64,000 nucleotides of DNA. Origin: Rhodospirillaceae bacterium (lineage in GTDB: Bacteria > Pseudomonadota > Alphaproteobacteria > Reyranellales > Reyranellaceae). The stretch is from NCBI GenBank assembly GCA_009772935.1, contig WOUR01000023.1:1-64000 (forward strand), in the 5' to 3' direction. Below, one piece after another: positions 56,134 through 64,000 of the stretch (positions are counted from its first letter, which is position 1; the number at the start of each line of letters is the position of its first letter). A model generated the notes under the pieces. It ran no database searches. It had not been told where the DNA came from and saw only the letters and a list, made by a program, of their open reading frames with translations. Position numbers and translations under genes: made by a program.

Positions 56134-57228
56134 ATGGGAAGCGTGACGATCAAGGCGAAGGAGCTGGAAGCCTTCGTCGCGGACATCTTTGCCGCTGCGG
56201 GATGCTCGAAGGAAGAGGGCGGCCGCATCGGCCGCTATCTCGTGAGCGCGAACCTGTCGGGCCACGACAGCCATGGCGTGGTGCGCGTCCCGCGCTACGC
56301 CTCGCAGAAGAAGAGCGGCACGGTCATTGCCGACGTGACGGTCGACGTGCTGGTCGACACGCCGGTGATCGCCGTGGTCGACGGCAAGTACGGCTTCGGC
56401 CAGACGGTAACGCCGCAGGCCGTGCAGATCGGCATCGACAAGTGCCTGAAGAACGGCCTCTCGGCCGTGACGCTGCGCAATGCTGGCCATGTCGGCCGGG
56501 TGGGCGACTGGGCCGAGATGGCGGCGGAGGCCGGTCTCGTCTCGGTGCATTTCGTGAATGCGTCGGGCAGCGTCCTGGTGGCACCCTATGGCGGCGTCGA
56601 GCGCCGCTTTTCGACGGCGCCCTACTGCGTCGGCGTCCCGCGCGCCGGCGCGGATCCGCTGGTCCTCGACTTCGCCACCTCGATCGTGGCCGAGGGCAAG
56701 GTGCTGGTGACGAGCCAGGGCGGCAAGAAACTGCCGGAAGGTGCGCTGATCGGCCCGGACGGAAAGCCAAGCGCCGATCCGCATCTGCTGTACGGCGACT
56801 ACACGCCGACCGGCCCGCGTGACCATAGCAAGGGTACCGGCGCCATCCGTGCCTTTGGCGACCACAAAGGCTCCGGCCTCGCCTTCATGTGCGAGATCCT
56901 GGGCGGGTCGCTCTCCGGCACCGGTGCGACCGATCCCAAGCGCGGCCGCTTCGCCAATGGGATGCTGTCCTTCTACGTCGATCCCAAGGTGTTCGACGCC
57001 GAGGGCTTCTTCCCGACCGACATCGCCAAATACGTCTCGTTCGTCAAGGGCTCGAAGCCGGCCACGCCCGGTGTCGAGATCCTGGTGCCCGGCGAGCAGG
57101 AATCGCGCACCCGGGCTCAGCGCCTCGCCGAGGGCGTGCCGCTGCCGGACGATACCTGGGCCGCCATCGTGGAGACCGCGCGTTCGGTCGGTCTCGACGA
57201 GCGGCGTATCCAGCAGGCGACGATATAG
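56134..57228 (+). CDS. Ldh-family (malate/L-lactate/ureidoglycolate-type) dehydrogenase
   Basis: 364 residues of the Ldh_2 family (NAD(P)-dependent 2-hydroxyacid dehydrogenases with a non-Rossmann fold, including malate, L-sulfolactate and ureidoglycolate dehydrogenases). Seen: SGHDSHGVVRVPRYA, LRNAGHVGRVGDWAEMAAEAG with the catalytic His, APYGGVERRFSTAPYCVGVPR, LDFATSIVAEGK, DHKGSGLAFMCEILGG. Coupled to the SDR. Ureidoglycolate as a substrate would link it to the 8-17 kb island, but distance and neighbours argue for another 2-hydroxyacid. Confidence 0.92.
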   Translation: MGSVTIKAKELEAFVADIFAAAGCSKEEGGRIGRYLVSANLSGHDSHGVVRVPRYASQKKSGTVIADVTVDVLVDTPVIAVVDGKYGFGQTVTPQAVQIGIDKCLKNGLSAVTLRNAGHVGRVGDWAEMAAEAGLVSVHFVNASGSVLVAPYGGVERRFSTAPYCVGVPRAGADPLVLDFATSIVAEGKVLVTSQGGKKLPEGALIGPDGKPSADPHLLYGDYTPTGPRDHSKGTGAIRAFGDHKGSGLAFMCEILGGSLSGTGATDPKRGRFANGMLSFYVDPKVFDAEGFFPTDIAKYVSFVKGSKPATPGVEILVPGEQESRTRAQRLAEGVPLPDDTWAAIVETARSVGLDERRIQQATI

Positions 57229-57232
57229 GGCG

Positions 57233-58927
57233 TCAGCGACCGGCGGCGCGCTGCAGCCGGTACAGGGAACCCGCGACCGGATCGATCGACACCGGTGTCG
57301 CGGTGAAGTCGGTGCGCAGCATACGTTGCAGCGCACCGAGACGGGCGGCGTCGGCGACCATGCCGGTCTCGGTCAGCAGCTGTGCCTCGGGAATGTTCCA
57401 CAGGCGCACGACGATCACCTCGTAGCCGAGTTCCAGGGCGCGGTCGATCTGCCGGCGCAGCGACTCGACGTGCCGGTCGGTGCTCCAGTCGGGGTGCCGC
57501 AGCACGTCGCCGGTAAAGCCGATCCATTTGAATTTTGGCAGCGCCTGCGGCGCCGGCCCCAGCCCGGTGAGGCCGGGCTCCGCCGTGCCCCAGTGCAGCG
57601 AGGCATAGACCATCGTCCAGTCGAAATCGTGCAGCAGGAAGACGGTGCGCGCCGGATCGCCCTGGCGTTCCAGGCGCTCGATGGCGCCGCGCCATTTGCT
57701 GTCGAGCCCGCGCAGTGGGGCGATGCTCCAGACATTGTAGGCAAATAGCGCCACGGTAACGGCGGCCATGGCGGCGAGGCCGCGCGCGGGCCAGCGCCGG
57801 CGCGCGGCCAGCAGCACCAGCGCCCAAGCCGGGGTCACCCAGGCCATGACGTTGATCTGCATCTGCGGGTCCTGCGGCTGCGAATAGAGGTTGAAGACCT
57901 CGCCGGCGAGGAAGGTGACGCCGAACACCGCCAGCAGGGCGCGTGCCGGGCCAACGTCGGCGCGCCGCAGGATCGAAGCCGCGACGGCAGCGATTCCCAG
58001 CAGCCAGAAAGTCGTGGCGAAACGCCAGATGTCCCAACCGGGAAGCCCGTCGAAGGTCGTGACACCGGTCCCCAGCAGGTAGGCCACGATGCCATCCCAC
58101 AGGTAGCCGACCTTGGCCCAGGTGAAGCCCGCCCACACCGAACGAACCGCCTTGCCCGTCCACACGAGATCGAAGGGTCCGACGGCGCCGGCATGGCCCT
58201 GCCAGGCCAGCGCCACGACGTTTGCCGTGGCGAGCATGCAGGCGAGGAACAGCGCGATCCAGGCGATGCGCCGGCCTGGTCGCGGCTCGCCGAACCAGAG
58301 CGCGGCCACCATCGCCGGCAGGGTCGGGAACATCAGCCGCCACTCGAACAGCCAGCCGATCGAGAACAGCACCGCGACGGTGGCGACCCGCACCAGCGAC
58401 GGCCGGGCGAACCAGACCGCGCCCAGCGCCATCGCCGCGAACATCACGGTATAGCTCGGCATTATGTCCTCGTTGACGATGGCGAGGAACATCACGTGAC
58501 TGGTCGCGAGGTGGAATGCGCCCGTCAGCCAGGCGATGACCCTGTCGCCGGTCATTGCCCGGGCGAGCAGATAGGCCACGCCGCTGCAGAGGCTCGCGCT
58601 CAGGGCATTGAGGATGGTGAGCTGACGCCGCGGATCGCCGGCAAAGACACCCAGGAGGTCGAGCAGGCGGCAGAGGGCCCCGTAGACGGGGTAGAAGAGG
58701 TAGTTGGAGGGGTAGAGCGGCGCGTTCGCCGGATCGACCACCCAGGGCTTCAGCTCGAGACTCTTGAAGACGCCATTGCCGGTCAACCCGCCCTGCGCGT
58801 TGTCGAACCACAGGATGAGGGCGATCAGCACGGCGCTGCTGCCGGCGACGAGCAACACAACATCGAAGAGGGTCTTGCCCGGCGTGCGGTCGTGCCCCAT
58901 GGGATCGGAGAGAGCCAGAAGGGTCAT
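57233..58927 (-). CDS. Large polytopic membrane protein, glycosyltransferase-like
   Basis: 564 residues with about ten predicted membrane helices over residues 20-400 and a soluble C-terminal third (KWRGAIERLERQGDPARTVFLL to the end). The layout resembles GT-C/PMT-type membrane glycosyltransferases (no firm signature found); DxD-like acids occur in an early loop (VVDPANAPLYPSNY) and IVNEDIMPSY. No neighbours of a glycan pathway are present. Start could also be the ATG nine codons downstream. Function unknown. Confidence 0.8.
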   Translation of the reverse strand: MTLLALSDPMGHDRTPGKTLFDVVLLVAGSSAVLIALILWFDNAQGGLTGNGVFKSLELKPWVVDPANAPLYPSNYLFYPVYGALCRLLDLLGVFAGDPRRQLTILNALSASLCSGVAYLLARAMTGDRVIAWLTGAFHLATSHVMFLAIVNEDIMPSYTVMFAAMALGAVWFARPSLVRVATVAVLFSIGWLFEWRLMFPTLPAMVAALWFGEPRPGRRIAWIALFLACMLATANVVALAWQGHAGAVGPFDLVWTGKAVRSVWAGFTWAKVGYLWDGIVAYLLGTGVTTFDGLPGWDIWRFATTFWLLGIAAVAASILRRADVGPARALLAVFGVTFLAGEVFNLYSQPQDPQMQINVMAWVTPAWALVLLAARRRWPARGLAAMAAVTVALFAYNVWSIAPLRGLDSKWRGAIERLERQGDPARTVFLLHDFDWTMVYASLHWGTAEPGLTGLGPAPQALPKFKWIGFTGDVLRHPDWSTDRHVESLRRQIDRALELGYEVIVVRLWNIPEAQLLTETGMVADAARLGALQRMLRTDFTATPVSIDPVAGSLYRLQRAAGR

Positions 58928-59016
58928 CGCGCCGACCGGCGGCTGAGGCCACGGCGCTTGCGGCAGGAGCGCCGCGCGCGCACCATCCCGCCAGGCAACA
59001 GGAACGGGCGGATGGC

Positions 59017-59316
59017 ATGTATCGGGTAACTTCCCAATTCAAGGCGACGATACTGGCGCGCTTCGCGGCGGCGCTGCATCAGCTCGACGACTGGAACCGC
59101 GAGCCCAACTGGAAGGAGGAGGAATGCCTTTTCCGCGCCTTGGGCTACATGAAGCGCGGCAACTTCAAGCTCGCCGAGGCGGAGCTCAAGGAACTGACCG
59201 CCATATTCGCGTCGCCGCCGGACAAGAAGGCCGTTCCACCCGAAATCGGCCGGGAACGCTACACCAAGGCCCTGATGAAGCGGGGACTGGCCCAGTTGAG
59301 AGGCGAGGCGGCCTGA
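59017..59316 (+). CDS. Small protein of unknown function
   Basis: 99 residues, charged, no signal peptide or membrane segment. Predicted mostly helical, with a Trp/Glu-rich centre (LDDWNREPNWKEEECLFRAL) and a repeat-like helix pair GYMKRGNFKLAEAELKEL that recalls a single TPR unit. A possible protein-binding helper; no family recognised. Single gene before the fourth Bug receptor, 99 bases later. Confidence 0.7.
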   Translation: MYRVTSQFKATILARFAAALHQLDDWNREPNWKEEECLFRALGYMKRGNFKLAEAELKELTAIFASPPDKKAVPPEIGRERYTKALMKRGLAQLRGEAA

Positions 59317-59415
59317 CGCCGTGCCAGAATCTCGAGATTGCCCCATGCCGGTGTTTCACTAGCCGTTGTCAGCGGTTTTCTCAACGATGCCGCCAATGAA
59401 GTCCCAGGAGGAAAG

Positions 59416-60393
59416 ATGAAGAAGATGACGAGGCGCGCCGCCGGCGCGCTGGCGCTGGCGCTGGCCTTGGCCGCGAGCCCGGCGTGGGCACAGGACTTTC
59501 CGTCCAGGTCTCTCAAGCTGGTGGTGCCCTATGCACCGGGCGGCGGTGCTGATTCGGTGGCGCGGATCGTCGCGAAGAAAGTCAGCGAGAATATCGGCCA
59601 GCCGATTGTGATCGAGAACAAGGGCGGGGCCGGTTCGATCGTCGGCACCGATCTCGTAGCCAAGGCCGAGCCCGACGGATACACGCTGCTGCTCGGCCAG
59701 TCCGGCCCGATCTCGATCAATCCCGCCGTCTACAAGACGCTGCCCTACGACCCGGTGAAGGACTTCGCGCCCATCACCATGACGACCGCCTATCCTTATA
59801 TCCTTGTCGTCAATTCCGACTCGCCCGCGAAGACCGTGCGGGAATTCGTGGCGCTGGCCAAGAGCAAGCCCGGCGCCCTGAACTACGGGTCGACCGGCGT
59901 CGGCGCGGCCAACCATCTAGTGGCCGAACTGTTCGCCAGCAAGGCGGGCCTCAAGATGACCCATGTGCCCTATCGCGGCACGGCACTGGCAGTCGGCGAT
60001 CTCGTCAGCGGGCAACTCAACGTCGTGTTCGGCGATCCGATCAGCGTGCTGCCACACATCAGGTCCGGCAAGCTGCGGGCGCTCGCGGTCACCAGCCTGG
60101 AGCGGTCGCCGGTCGCGCCGGAAGTGCCCACGGTCGCCGAGAGCGGATATCCCGGCTTCGAGGCGCTGGCCTGGCACGGCATCCTGGCGCCGGCCAGGAC
60201 GTCGCCCGCCGTGGTGAAGAAGCTGAACGCCGAGATCGTGAAGGCCTTGGCCGATCCCGCCACCAAGGAGCTGCTGGAGAAGCAGGCCATGCAGACGGTC
60301 GGGAATTCGCCGGAAGCGTTCGCTGCCTTCATCCAGAGGGACATCGCGACCTGGAAGGCCGTCGCGGCGGCCGCCAACGTCACCGTCGAGTAG
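59416..60393 (+). CDS. Bug-type tripartite tricarboxylate transporter receptor
   Basis: 325 residues. Signal peptide MKKMTRRAAGALALALALAA with AWA-Q; DFPSRSLKLVVPYAPGGGADSVARI, IENKGGAGSIVGTD, PDGYTLLLGQSGPI, YGSTGVGAANHLVAEL, THVPYRGTALAVGDLV. AGGAGGAAAG precedes the ATG. Its last 14 bases overlap the convergent MmgE/PrpD gene. Confidence 0.93.
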   Translation: MKKMTRRAAGALALALALAASPAWAQDFPSRSLKLVVPYAPGGGADSVARIVAKKVSENIGQPIVIENKGGAGSIVGTDLVAKAEPDGYTLLLGQSGPISINPAVYKTLPYDPVKDFAPITMTTAYPYILVVNSDSPAKTVREFVALAKSKPGALNYGSTGVGAANHLVAELFASKAGLKMTHVPYRGTALAVGDLVSGQLNVVFGDPISVLPHIRSGKLRALAVTSLERSPVAPEVPTVAESGYPGFEALAWHGILAPARTSPAVVKKLNAEIVKALADPATKELLEKQAMQTVGNSPEAFAAFIQRDIATWKAVAAAANVTVE

Positions 60394-61729
60394 GCACCGC
60401 CAGCGCAAGCAGCGAGGAGACATCGTCGCTGCGGTCGAGCGCCCACACGGCATCGATCAGCGGCTGGATATCGTGCTCCGGCTCCCAGCGCCTCGCCTCG
60501 TCGCGCAGCTTGGCCTCGACCTCGGCATCCTTCAGTGGGTTCGACGAACTGCCGCGCGCCGCCTGGGTTGAAAGCGCGTGCTTCTTCCCATCGGCGGTCC
60601 AGATGTCCATCTCGGCGGCGATGGTCGAGAGCCGGTCGTCGCTCGTGCACTCGAACCGGGTCCGCAGCGCCTTGATGGCGGGATCGGCGACGCAGGCATC
60701 GGTCAACTGATCGAGACCGGCCTTGCCGATCACGAGAGCCGCCGCCACGCAGTGCTGCAGGCTGACCTGGGCCTCCCGGCCCGTGGCGATGTCGGCCCGG
60801 TCGGTTCGCTGCAGCAGCAGCGGATTGCCCCGTACCGCGATCCGCTCGATCGCCATGTCCGGATGGGCGCGGCGCCAGTCGAGGGCCAGGTCGAGCAGGG
60901 GATGGATCACGAAGCCCGCGGCGTAGGGCTTGATCGAGTTGTGATTGACCTGCCAGTCCTCGCCCAGACCGTCGAGCAGCGCTGCCCAGTTGGGTGGCTC
61001 ACCCATGGCGGCGAGGAAGCCCTGCCTGCCTGCGATCGGCTCGGGTGGACCGGCAAAGCCCTTTTCCGCCAGCAGGGCCGAAAGCAGGCCGTTGCGCGCG
61101 GCGTTGCCGACGCTGACGCTCTTGGCGGGCCAGCCCAGGCATTCGCAGAGGCCCGCGGACTGGGTCGAGGCACTGCCCAGCGCCCAGACGGTGCGCTCGA
61201 CGTCGAGGCCCAGCAGTTTTGCCGCGCCCGCCGCCGAGCCGAACACGCCGCAGGTCGAGGTGATGTGCCAGCCCTTGGGGTAATGGCCGGGCGAGACCGT
61301 ACCGCCGACCCGGCACTCGATCTCGAAACCCAGCGCGAAGGCGAGGAGCAGGTCCGACCCGCTGACGCGGCGAATCTCGGACAGGGCCAGCAGCGCTGGT
61401 GCCAGCGGCGAGGTCGGGTGAACGACGGTCGGAAGATGCGTGTCGCAATAGTCGAATACGTTGGCGCCTGCCGCGTTCAGGAAGGCGGCGGTCAGCGGGT
61501 CGATGCGCTCGGGTCGACCGACGATAGTGGCCTGCCGGCCGCCCGAGAATTCGCCCAGGGTTCGCAGTGCCAACTCGACCGGCTCGGTGCGGCACCCCGC
61601 GATCGCCACCGCGAAGAAGTTCAGCAGGGCGCGCTTGGCCTCGTGGCGCGCCTTCTCGGGAAGGTCGTCCCACTTCGTGTCGACGATGAAGCGGGCCAGC
61701 TCCGGGGTGACGCCTTTTCTGGGCAGCAT
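60380..61729 (-). CDS. MmgE/PrpD family protein
   Basis: 449 residues of the MmgE/PrpD family (2-methylcitrate dehydratase, cis-aconitate decarboxylase and related enzymes). Seen: RFIVDTKWDDLPEKARHEAKRALLNFFAVAIAG, GANVFDYCDTHLPTVVHPTSPLAPALLAL, GLDVERTVWALGSASTQSAGL, WQVNHNSIKPYAAGFVIHPLLDLAL. The catalytic-type Asp/His pairs (DYCDTH, HPTSP) are kept. Adjacent Bug receptor suggests a di- or tricarboxylate substrate. The start at 61729 matches the family N-terminus. Confidence 0.9.
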   Translation of the reverse strand: MLPRKGVTPELARFIVDTKWDDLPEKARHEAKRALLNFFAVAIAGCRTEPVELALRTLGEFSGGRQATIVGRPERIDPLTAAFLNAAGANVFDYCDTHLPTVVHPTSPLAPALLALSEIRRVSGSDLLLAFALGFEIECRVGGTVSPGHYPKGWHITSTCGVFGSAAGAAKLLGLDVERTVWALGSASTQSAGLCECLGWPAKSVSVGNAARNGLLSALLAEKGFAGPPEPIAGRQGFLAAMGEPPNWAALLDGLGEDWQVNHNSIKPYAAGFVIHPLLDLALDWRRAHPDMAIERIAVRGNPLLLQRTDRADIATGREAQVSLQHCVAAALVIGKAGLDQLTDACVADPAIKALRTRFECTSDDRLSTIAAEMDIWTADGKKHALSTQAARGSSSNPLKDAEVEAKLRDEARRWEPEHDIQPLIDAVWALDRSDDVSSLLALAVPTRR

Positions 61730-61757
61730 GGTATTTCTTTCAATGAGGGAACCGTGA

Positions 61758-62246
61758 CTATTCGCGGACAGGCGGGCCTTCAAGTCGGAGCGGCGCGTCG
61801 GCGGCGGGCTTGATGCCTTCGTCGAGCCGCAGGCAGCCGGCGTTGAGTCCGTTTCCGGGCTTTTTGTCGACTGGCGCGATGAACAGCGCGGTGACCTTGA
61901 TGTCGCCTACGGCGAGGCGCGCCTCGCTCAGCCAGCGCGTGGCGCGGATCGAGGCGCCGCCCTTGTCGAGCGACACCCAGCCACACAGCACGGTGCGCTC
62001 GCCCGACGGGTCGATGCGGACGTGCGCCGTATCGCTGCCCTTGAAGCTGCCGGCAGCGCTGGTCACCTGCCACTCGAAGGCTACGGCGCGGTAGAGTTTG
62101 GCGTCATCGGCTGAGACGTCGATGGTGCCGACATAGTCGGCCTTCGCCAGAGACGGGTCGCGCAGCCAGCCTTGCGAGAGCGCGACCGCGTAGATGGCGA
62201 AGGCTGCGGCCAGCAGGAGCATCGCCCAGCGCGGAACACCGGTCAT
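61758..62246 (-). CDS. Membrane-anchored or exported protein of unknown function
   Basis: 162 residues. One N-terminal hydrophobic helix (AMLLLAAAFAIYAVALSQG) acting as anchor or signal, then a beta-rich domain (ADYVGTIDVSADDAKLYRAVAFEWQVTS, GERTVLCGWVSLDKGGASIRATRWL). Two cysteines in LCGW and NAGCL may form a disulfide, pointing to the periplasm. Family not recognised. It lies between an SDR and the MmgE/PrpD gene on the same strand. Confidence 0.7.
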   Translation of the reverse strand: MTGVPRWAMLLLAAAFAIYAVALSQGWLRDPSLAKADYVGTIDVSADDAKLYRAVAFEWQVTSAAGSFKGSDTAHVRIDPSGERTVLCGWVSLDKGGASIRATRWLSEARLAVGDIKVTALFIAPVDKKPGNGLNAGCLRLDEGIKPAADAPLRLEGPPVRE

Positions 62247-62261
62247 GATGAGTGTGTCCGA

Positions 62262-63026
62262 TCAGGCGAGGATCGTGGTCAAGCCGCCATCGACCACCAG
62301 CGTATGACCGGTGATGTAGCTGCCGGCATCGGACGCCAGCAGCAGCAGCGCTCCGCGCAAATCTTCGGGCTTGCCCCAGCGCCCGGCCGCGGTGCGCCGC
62401 TCGAGCATGCCGCTGAAGTCCTTGTTCTGCTGCAGGGGCACGTTGAGCTCGGTCCGGATGTAGCCGGGGGCGATCGCGTTGGCGGTGACGTGCGGTCCGA
62501 ACTCGGCCGCCAGGTTCTTGGTGAGGCCGACGAGCCCGTGCTTGGCCGAGACATAGCCCGCGACCGACGCTCGACCGAGGACCGCCATCACCGACGAGAT
62601 GTTGACGATGCGGCCATACTTGCGCGCCAGCATGTGACGGCCGACCTCGCGGGCGACGATGAACTGCGAGACGAGGTCGGTTTCGATCACCTTGCGGAAA
62701 TCAGCCGTTTCCGTGTGGACGATATCCTGGCGGTGCACGATCCCGGCATTGTTCACCAGCACGTCGATGCGGCGGTGCTTGGCCACGATAGCCGCGACCT
62801 TGGCGACGACATCGGCCTCGTCTGTCACATCCATCGCGACCACATGCGCCCGGCCGCCCTTGCGGTCGATGGCGCGGGCGGTCGCGTCGAGTTCCTTCAC
62901 CGTGCGGCCGGCGCAGAGCACCGTAGCGCCAGCCTCTGCCAGGGCCAGCGCCATGTCGCGGCCGAGGCCGCGCGAGGCGCCGGTCACGAGCGCCACGCGA
63001 TTTTTCATCGAAAACAGTTCCGCCAT
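62262..63026 (-). CDS. Short-chain dehydrogenase/reductase (SDR)
   Basis: 254 residues of the gluconate 5-dehydrogenase/3-oxoacyl-reductase-like SDR group. Rossmann TGASRGLGRDMA, NNAGIVH, catalytic Ser in NISSVMA, YVSAK, and the C-terminal TGHTLVVDGG. Probably acts on a sugar acid or hydroxy-acid. Divergent from the next SDR (81-base gap holds both promoters). Confidence 0.92.
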   Translation of the reverse strand: MAELFSMKNRVALVTGASRGLGRDMALALAEAGATVLCAGRTVKELDATARAIDRKGGRAHVVAMDVTDEADVVAKVAAIVAKHRRIDVLVNNAGIVHRQDIVHTETADFRKVIETDLVSQFIVAREVGRHMLARKYGRIVNISSVMAVLGRASVAGYVSAKHGLVGLTKNLAAEFGPHVTANAIAPGYIRTELNVPLQQNKDFSGMLERRTAAGRWGKPEDLRGALLLLASDAGSYITGHTLVVDGGLTTILA

Positions 63027-63107
63027 GATCCCGCCTAGGTGGGTTTCTTTGCCTTGGGCCCCGATCCTAGCCTATGAAAGCTGTCGCGAGATATCGGGAG
63101 AAACGAC

Positions 63108-63908
63108 ATGGCGAAATCGAACAAAGTGGCGATCGTTACGGGCTCGGCGACCGGACTGGGCGCCTCCTGCGCGCTCGACCTGGCGGAGCGCGGCTGGAAC
63201 GTCGCGATCAACTACACCAAGAGCAAGAAAGAGGCGGACGAGACCTACGAGGTGGTGAAGGCCAAGGGCGTCGAGGCGATCCTCGTCCAGGCCGACATGG
63301 GCCAGGATGCCGACTGCCGGAGGCTCGCCGACGAGACCATGAAGCAGTGGGGCCGCATCGACGGGCTGGTCAACAATGCCGGCACCACCAAGTTCCAGAA
63401 CCAGGGCGACCTCGACGGAGTCACGCCGGAGGATTTCGACCGCATCCTGCGGGTGAACGTGACCGGCCCCTACATGATGAGCCGCGCCGTCTATCCGATG
63501 ATGAAGAAGCAGTGGGAAACCCAGCAGGATCGAGGCTCGATCGTCAACATCTCCTCGATCGCGGGCGTCATGGGGGTCGGCAGCTCGATCCCCTATGCCT
63601 GTTCCAAGGGGGCGCTCAACACCCTGACCCTCACGCTCGCGCGCTGGCTGTCGCCGGCGGTCCGGGTCAACACGGTCTGTCCGGGCTTCATCCAGACGCG
63701 CTGGCTGCTGGGCGGCATGGGCGAGGAGAACTACAACAAGATGAAAATGGGGCAGGAGCAGAACACGCCGCTGCGCCAGGCCGGCACGCCCGAGCAGATG
63801 GCCGAGGCCGTGATGTTCTTCCTGACCAGCGCCAGCAACATCACCGGCGAGTTCCTGATCGTCGACGCTGGCACCCATCTCGCCAGCCTGCCGATGAAGG
63901 CGCGGTAG
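63108..63908 (+). CDS. Short-chain dehydrogenase/reductase (SDR)
   Basis: 266 residues. Rossmann TGSATGLGASCALDLAERG, NNAGTTKF, Ser in NISSIAG, YACSK, and TGEFLIVDAGTHL at the end (DAG instead of DGG). GGGAGAAACGAC precedes the ATG. Substrate unknown. Confidence 0.92.
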   Translation: MAKSNKVAIVTGSATGLGASCALDLAERGWNVAINYTKSKKEADETYEVVKAKGVEAILVQADMGQDADCRRLADETMKQWGRIDGLVNNAGTTKFQNQGDLDGVTPEDFDRILRVNVTGPYMMSRAVYPMMKKQWETQQDRGSIVNISSIAGVMGVGSSIPYACSKGALNTLTLTLARWLSPAVRVNTVCPGFIQTRWLLGGMGEENYNKMKMGQEQNTPLRQAGTPEQMAEAVMFFLTSASNITGEFLIVDAGTHLASLPMKAR

Positions 63909-63928
63909 GACTCTTCAAGACATGATCC

Positions 63929-63950
63929 GGGCGTGGCGGAAGCCACGCCC
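63929..63950. terminator. Hairpin between convergent genes at the right edge
   Basis: GGGCGTGGC and GCCACGCCC form a perfect 9-bp stem with a GGAA loop, between the SDR stop and the stop of a partial minus-strand gene. There is no T run on either strand, so it is at best a weak or Rho-assisted bidirectional terminator. Confidence 0.45.
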
Positions 63951-63955
63951 CACGG

Positions 63956-64000
63956 TCAGACCGGAATTTCGTGGCCGCGGCCGATGTTGCGGACTACTTC
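63956..64000 (-). CDS. C-terminal fragment of a gene running off the right edge
   Basis: A minus-strand frame enters from the right edge and ends at a TGA (63956-63958), giving the last 14 residues EVVRNIGRGHEIPV. The position, just behind a convergent hairpin, fits a real gene end, but the fragment is too short to identify. Confidence 0.45.
   Translation of the reverse strand, partial: EVVRNIGRGHEIPV

Noticed and set aside
54237-56228. 663-codon minus-strand frame opposite a Bug receptor and an SDR
   Set aside because: Both plus-strand genes have full signatures; the opposite frame is a compositional shadow.

Overview
The window is high-GC chromosomal DNA of an alphaproteobacterium, probably a Rhodospirillales or Reyranella-like soil or water lineage. 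The lineage is inferred from three things: the gene order zapA - 6S RNA - 5-formyl-THF cyclo-ligase - ymdB - yebC - ruvCAB - ybgC - tolQRAB - pal - cpoB - tilS - ftsH - folP - glmM - thiD, the base composition, and the large number of Bug-type solute receptors. I see no plasmid, phage, transposase, CRISPR array, tRNA or rRNA gene.

Layout. Bases 1-6737 hold housekeeping genes: a truncated exported protein, an inositol monophosphatase, efp with its modification enzyme epmA, a YjbR protein, thiE, a membrane-anchored SGNH hydrolase, a SnoaL-like protein and a class I fructose-bisphosphate aldolase. After an MFS carrier (6922-8241) comes a nitrogen-scavenging island (8245-17755). One leftward operon there carries three PuuE-like deacetylases, a small unknown protein, AllA (ureidoglycolate lyase) and a complete polyamine-type ABC importer. 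A divergent pair encodes an M20 amidohydrolase (allantoate/carbamoyl type) and a GntR regulator. Two identical palindromes lie in the divergent promoter. The likely role is uptake and breakdown of an allantoin-like ureide to glyoxylate, ammonia and urea.

Bases 17828-20837 encode gap and tkt, which are central carbon genes. Bases 21050-38273 are the conserved core: cell division (DUF4164, zapA), 6S RNA, folate, recombination (ruvCAB), the Tol-Pal envelope machine, tRNA lysidine, FtsH, folate again, amino-sugar and thiamine genes. Many of these genes overlap by 1-4 bases and so are translationally coupled.

Bases 38266-64000 are accessory catabolic DNA: alpha/beta hydrolases, DUF2200, a cruciform intergenic repeat, a PLP aminotransferase and a complete carbohydrate-type ABC importer (41196-45697). 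Then come an AA_synth/BNR-repeat operon, three tandem glutathione transferases with a cyclase-family hydrolase, a second GntR regulator, four Bug receptors with no TctAB membrane partners, three SDRs, an Ldh-family dehydrogenase, an MmgE/PrpD protein and a large polytopic membrane protein.

The most interesting items are the triple-deacetylase ureide operon with its unknown 110-residue member and twin operator, the GST-triplet catabolic cluster, the 6S RNA locus with its upstream partial repeat, and a possible small RNA in front of yebC.
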